In this document: in pieces, positions 5,988 through 6,500 of the stretch
Layout of the letters: each line of letters opens with the position of its first letter
How positions within the stretch are numbered: the stretch's first letter is position 1
NCBI GenBank assembly: GCA_022701475.1
Contig: JAKOOI010000061.1
Location: 1 to 6,500, forward strand
Direction of reading: 5' to 3'
From: Weeksellaceae bacterium
GTDB lineage: Bacteria > Bacteroidota > Bacteroidia > Flavobacteriales > Weeksellaceae
DNA: 6,500 nucleotides
Translations under genes and position numbers: made by a program
Notes under the pieces: model-generated
Databases searched by the model: none
Seen by the model: only the letters and a program-made list of their open reading frames with translations
Told to the model about the DNA's origin: nothing

Positions 5988-6500
5988 ATGTTCAATACGA
6001 TACCGCCGGTTACCAGGAATATCATTCTTTTAAACGTGATTGTTTACATCATCGCGAATATAATGCCGGGTTTATATAACATTCTTTCCGGGTTTTATCC
6101 GTTCTCTCCAAACTTCCAGTCGTGGCAGATTATCACCCATATGTTTATGCATGCACCATTGGCGGAGTCCGGAGGATTCATGCATATTCTGTTCAATATG
6201 TTCACCTTATGGAGCTTCGGGCCCATCCTGGAACAGGCTTTAGGTGAAAAGAAATATCTCCTGCTGTACTTTGCCAGCGGACTGGGTTCTTTTTTCCTTT
6301 TCAACCTCTGGAATTTTATTGAAGCGCAGCAGATCATCTCCGGCCTGGAAGGCCTGGGACTGAACGCTGCCGAGATCTATCCTAAGGCAGCAATAGGATA
6401 TACCGGAAATATGAATATCAGCGCAACGACACCGGAAGGCCAGGAACTGTCAAATCAGTTTTATACCTTGCTCAGAACTCCCATGCTGGGTGCATCCGGT
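5988..6500 (+). CDS. Rhomboid family intramembrane serine protease, truncated at the window edge
   Basis: Rhomboids cleave membrane proteins within or near their transmembrane segments in the inner membrane. The visible 171 residues show a first membrane segment (10-28), the loop WQIITHMFMHA (46-56), a second segment with HILFN (H66, N70, the family HxxxN) followed by GPILEQALGEKKY, a third segment (89-108), and finally LGASG (167-171). Ser170 there is the expected catalytic serine of the GxSG motif. The catalytic His lies beyond the right edge. Between the third segment and GxSG there is an unusually long, mostly polar insertion (about 112-163). The ATG at 5988 follows the mutL stop by 5 bases, so the two are probably co-transcribed, although no functional link is established. 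Family assignment is secure; substrate is unknown. Confidence 0.93.
   Translation, partial: MFNTIPPVTRNIILLNVIVYIIANIMPGLYNILSGFYPFSPNFQSWQIITHMFMHAPLAESGGFMHILFNMFTLWSFGPILEQALGEKKYLLLYFASGLGSFFLFNLWNFIEAQQIISGLEGLGLNAAEIYPKAAIGYTGNMNISATTPEGQELSNQFYTLLRTPMLGASG

Overview
The window looks like chromosomal DNA from a Flavobacteriia member, most likely Chryseobacterium or a close Weeksellaceae relative. The evidence is a GLPGLI-family secreted protein (a family largely confined to Bacteroidetes), several copies of the Bacteroidetes -7 promoter element TAnnTTTG, start codons mostly without Shine-Dalgarno sequences, and moderate GC with AT-rich intergenic DNA. Genus is an inference from protein resemblance; no search was run.

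Left part (1-2291, all minus strand). Reading in the direction of transcription, a secreted GLPGLI protein (2291-1353) ends in a clear intrinsic terminator (1322-1284). Immediately beyond it lies a promoter for feoA (ferrous iron transport protein A), which overlaps feoB by one base (TAATG). feoB runs off the left edge after its G domain and the start of its first membrane segment. FeoA and FeoB together import Fe(II) across the inner membrane. A 21-bp near-perfect AT-rich palindrome inside the feoA promoter is a candidate Fur-type operator.

Middle part (2292-4197). A 229-bp divergent intergenic region separates the GLPGLI gene from a plus-strand pair: a small soluble protein with a USP-like N-terminus, then a DUF1275/YoaK-family membrane protein. 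Two tandem 20-bp repeats lie just upstream of that pair's likely promoter. The pair is followed by a 306-bp gene-free stretch with an intrinsic terminator and the mutL promoter.

Right part (4198-6500, plus strand). mutL (mismatch repair) is followed 5 bp later by a rhomboid intramembrane protease gene that is cut by the window edge one residue after its catalytic serine. The MutL has an intact ATPase domain, but the C-terminal nicking motif (DQHAxxExxxxE) is reduced to its first Asp and last Glu. This is the most unusual coding observation in the window. No tRNA, rRNA, CRISPR array, insertion sequence or other mobile element was seen, and no convincing new multi-gene system; the least characterised unit is the USP-like/DUF1275 pair.
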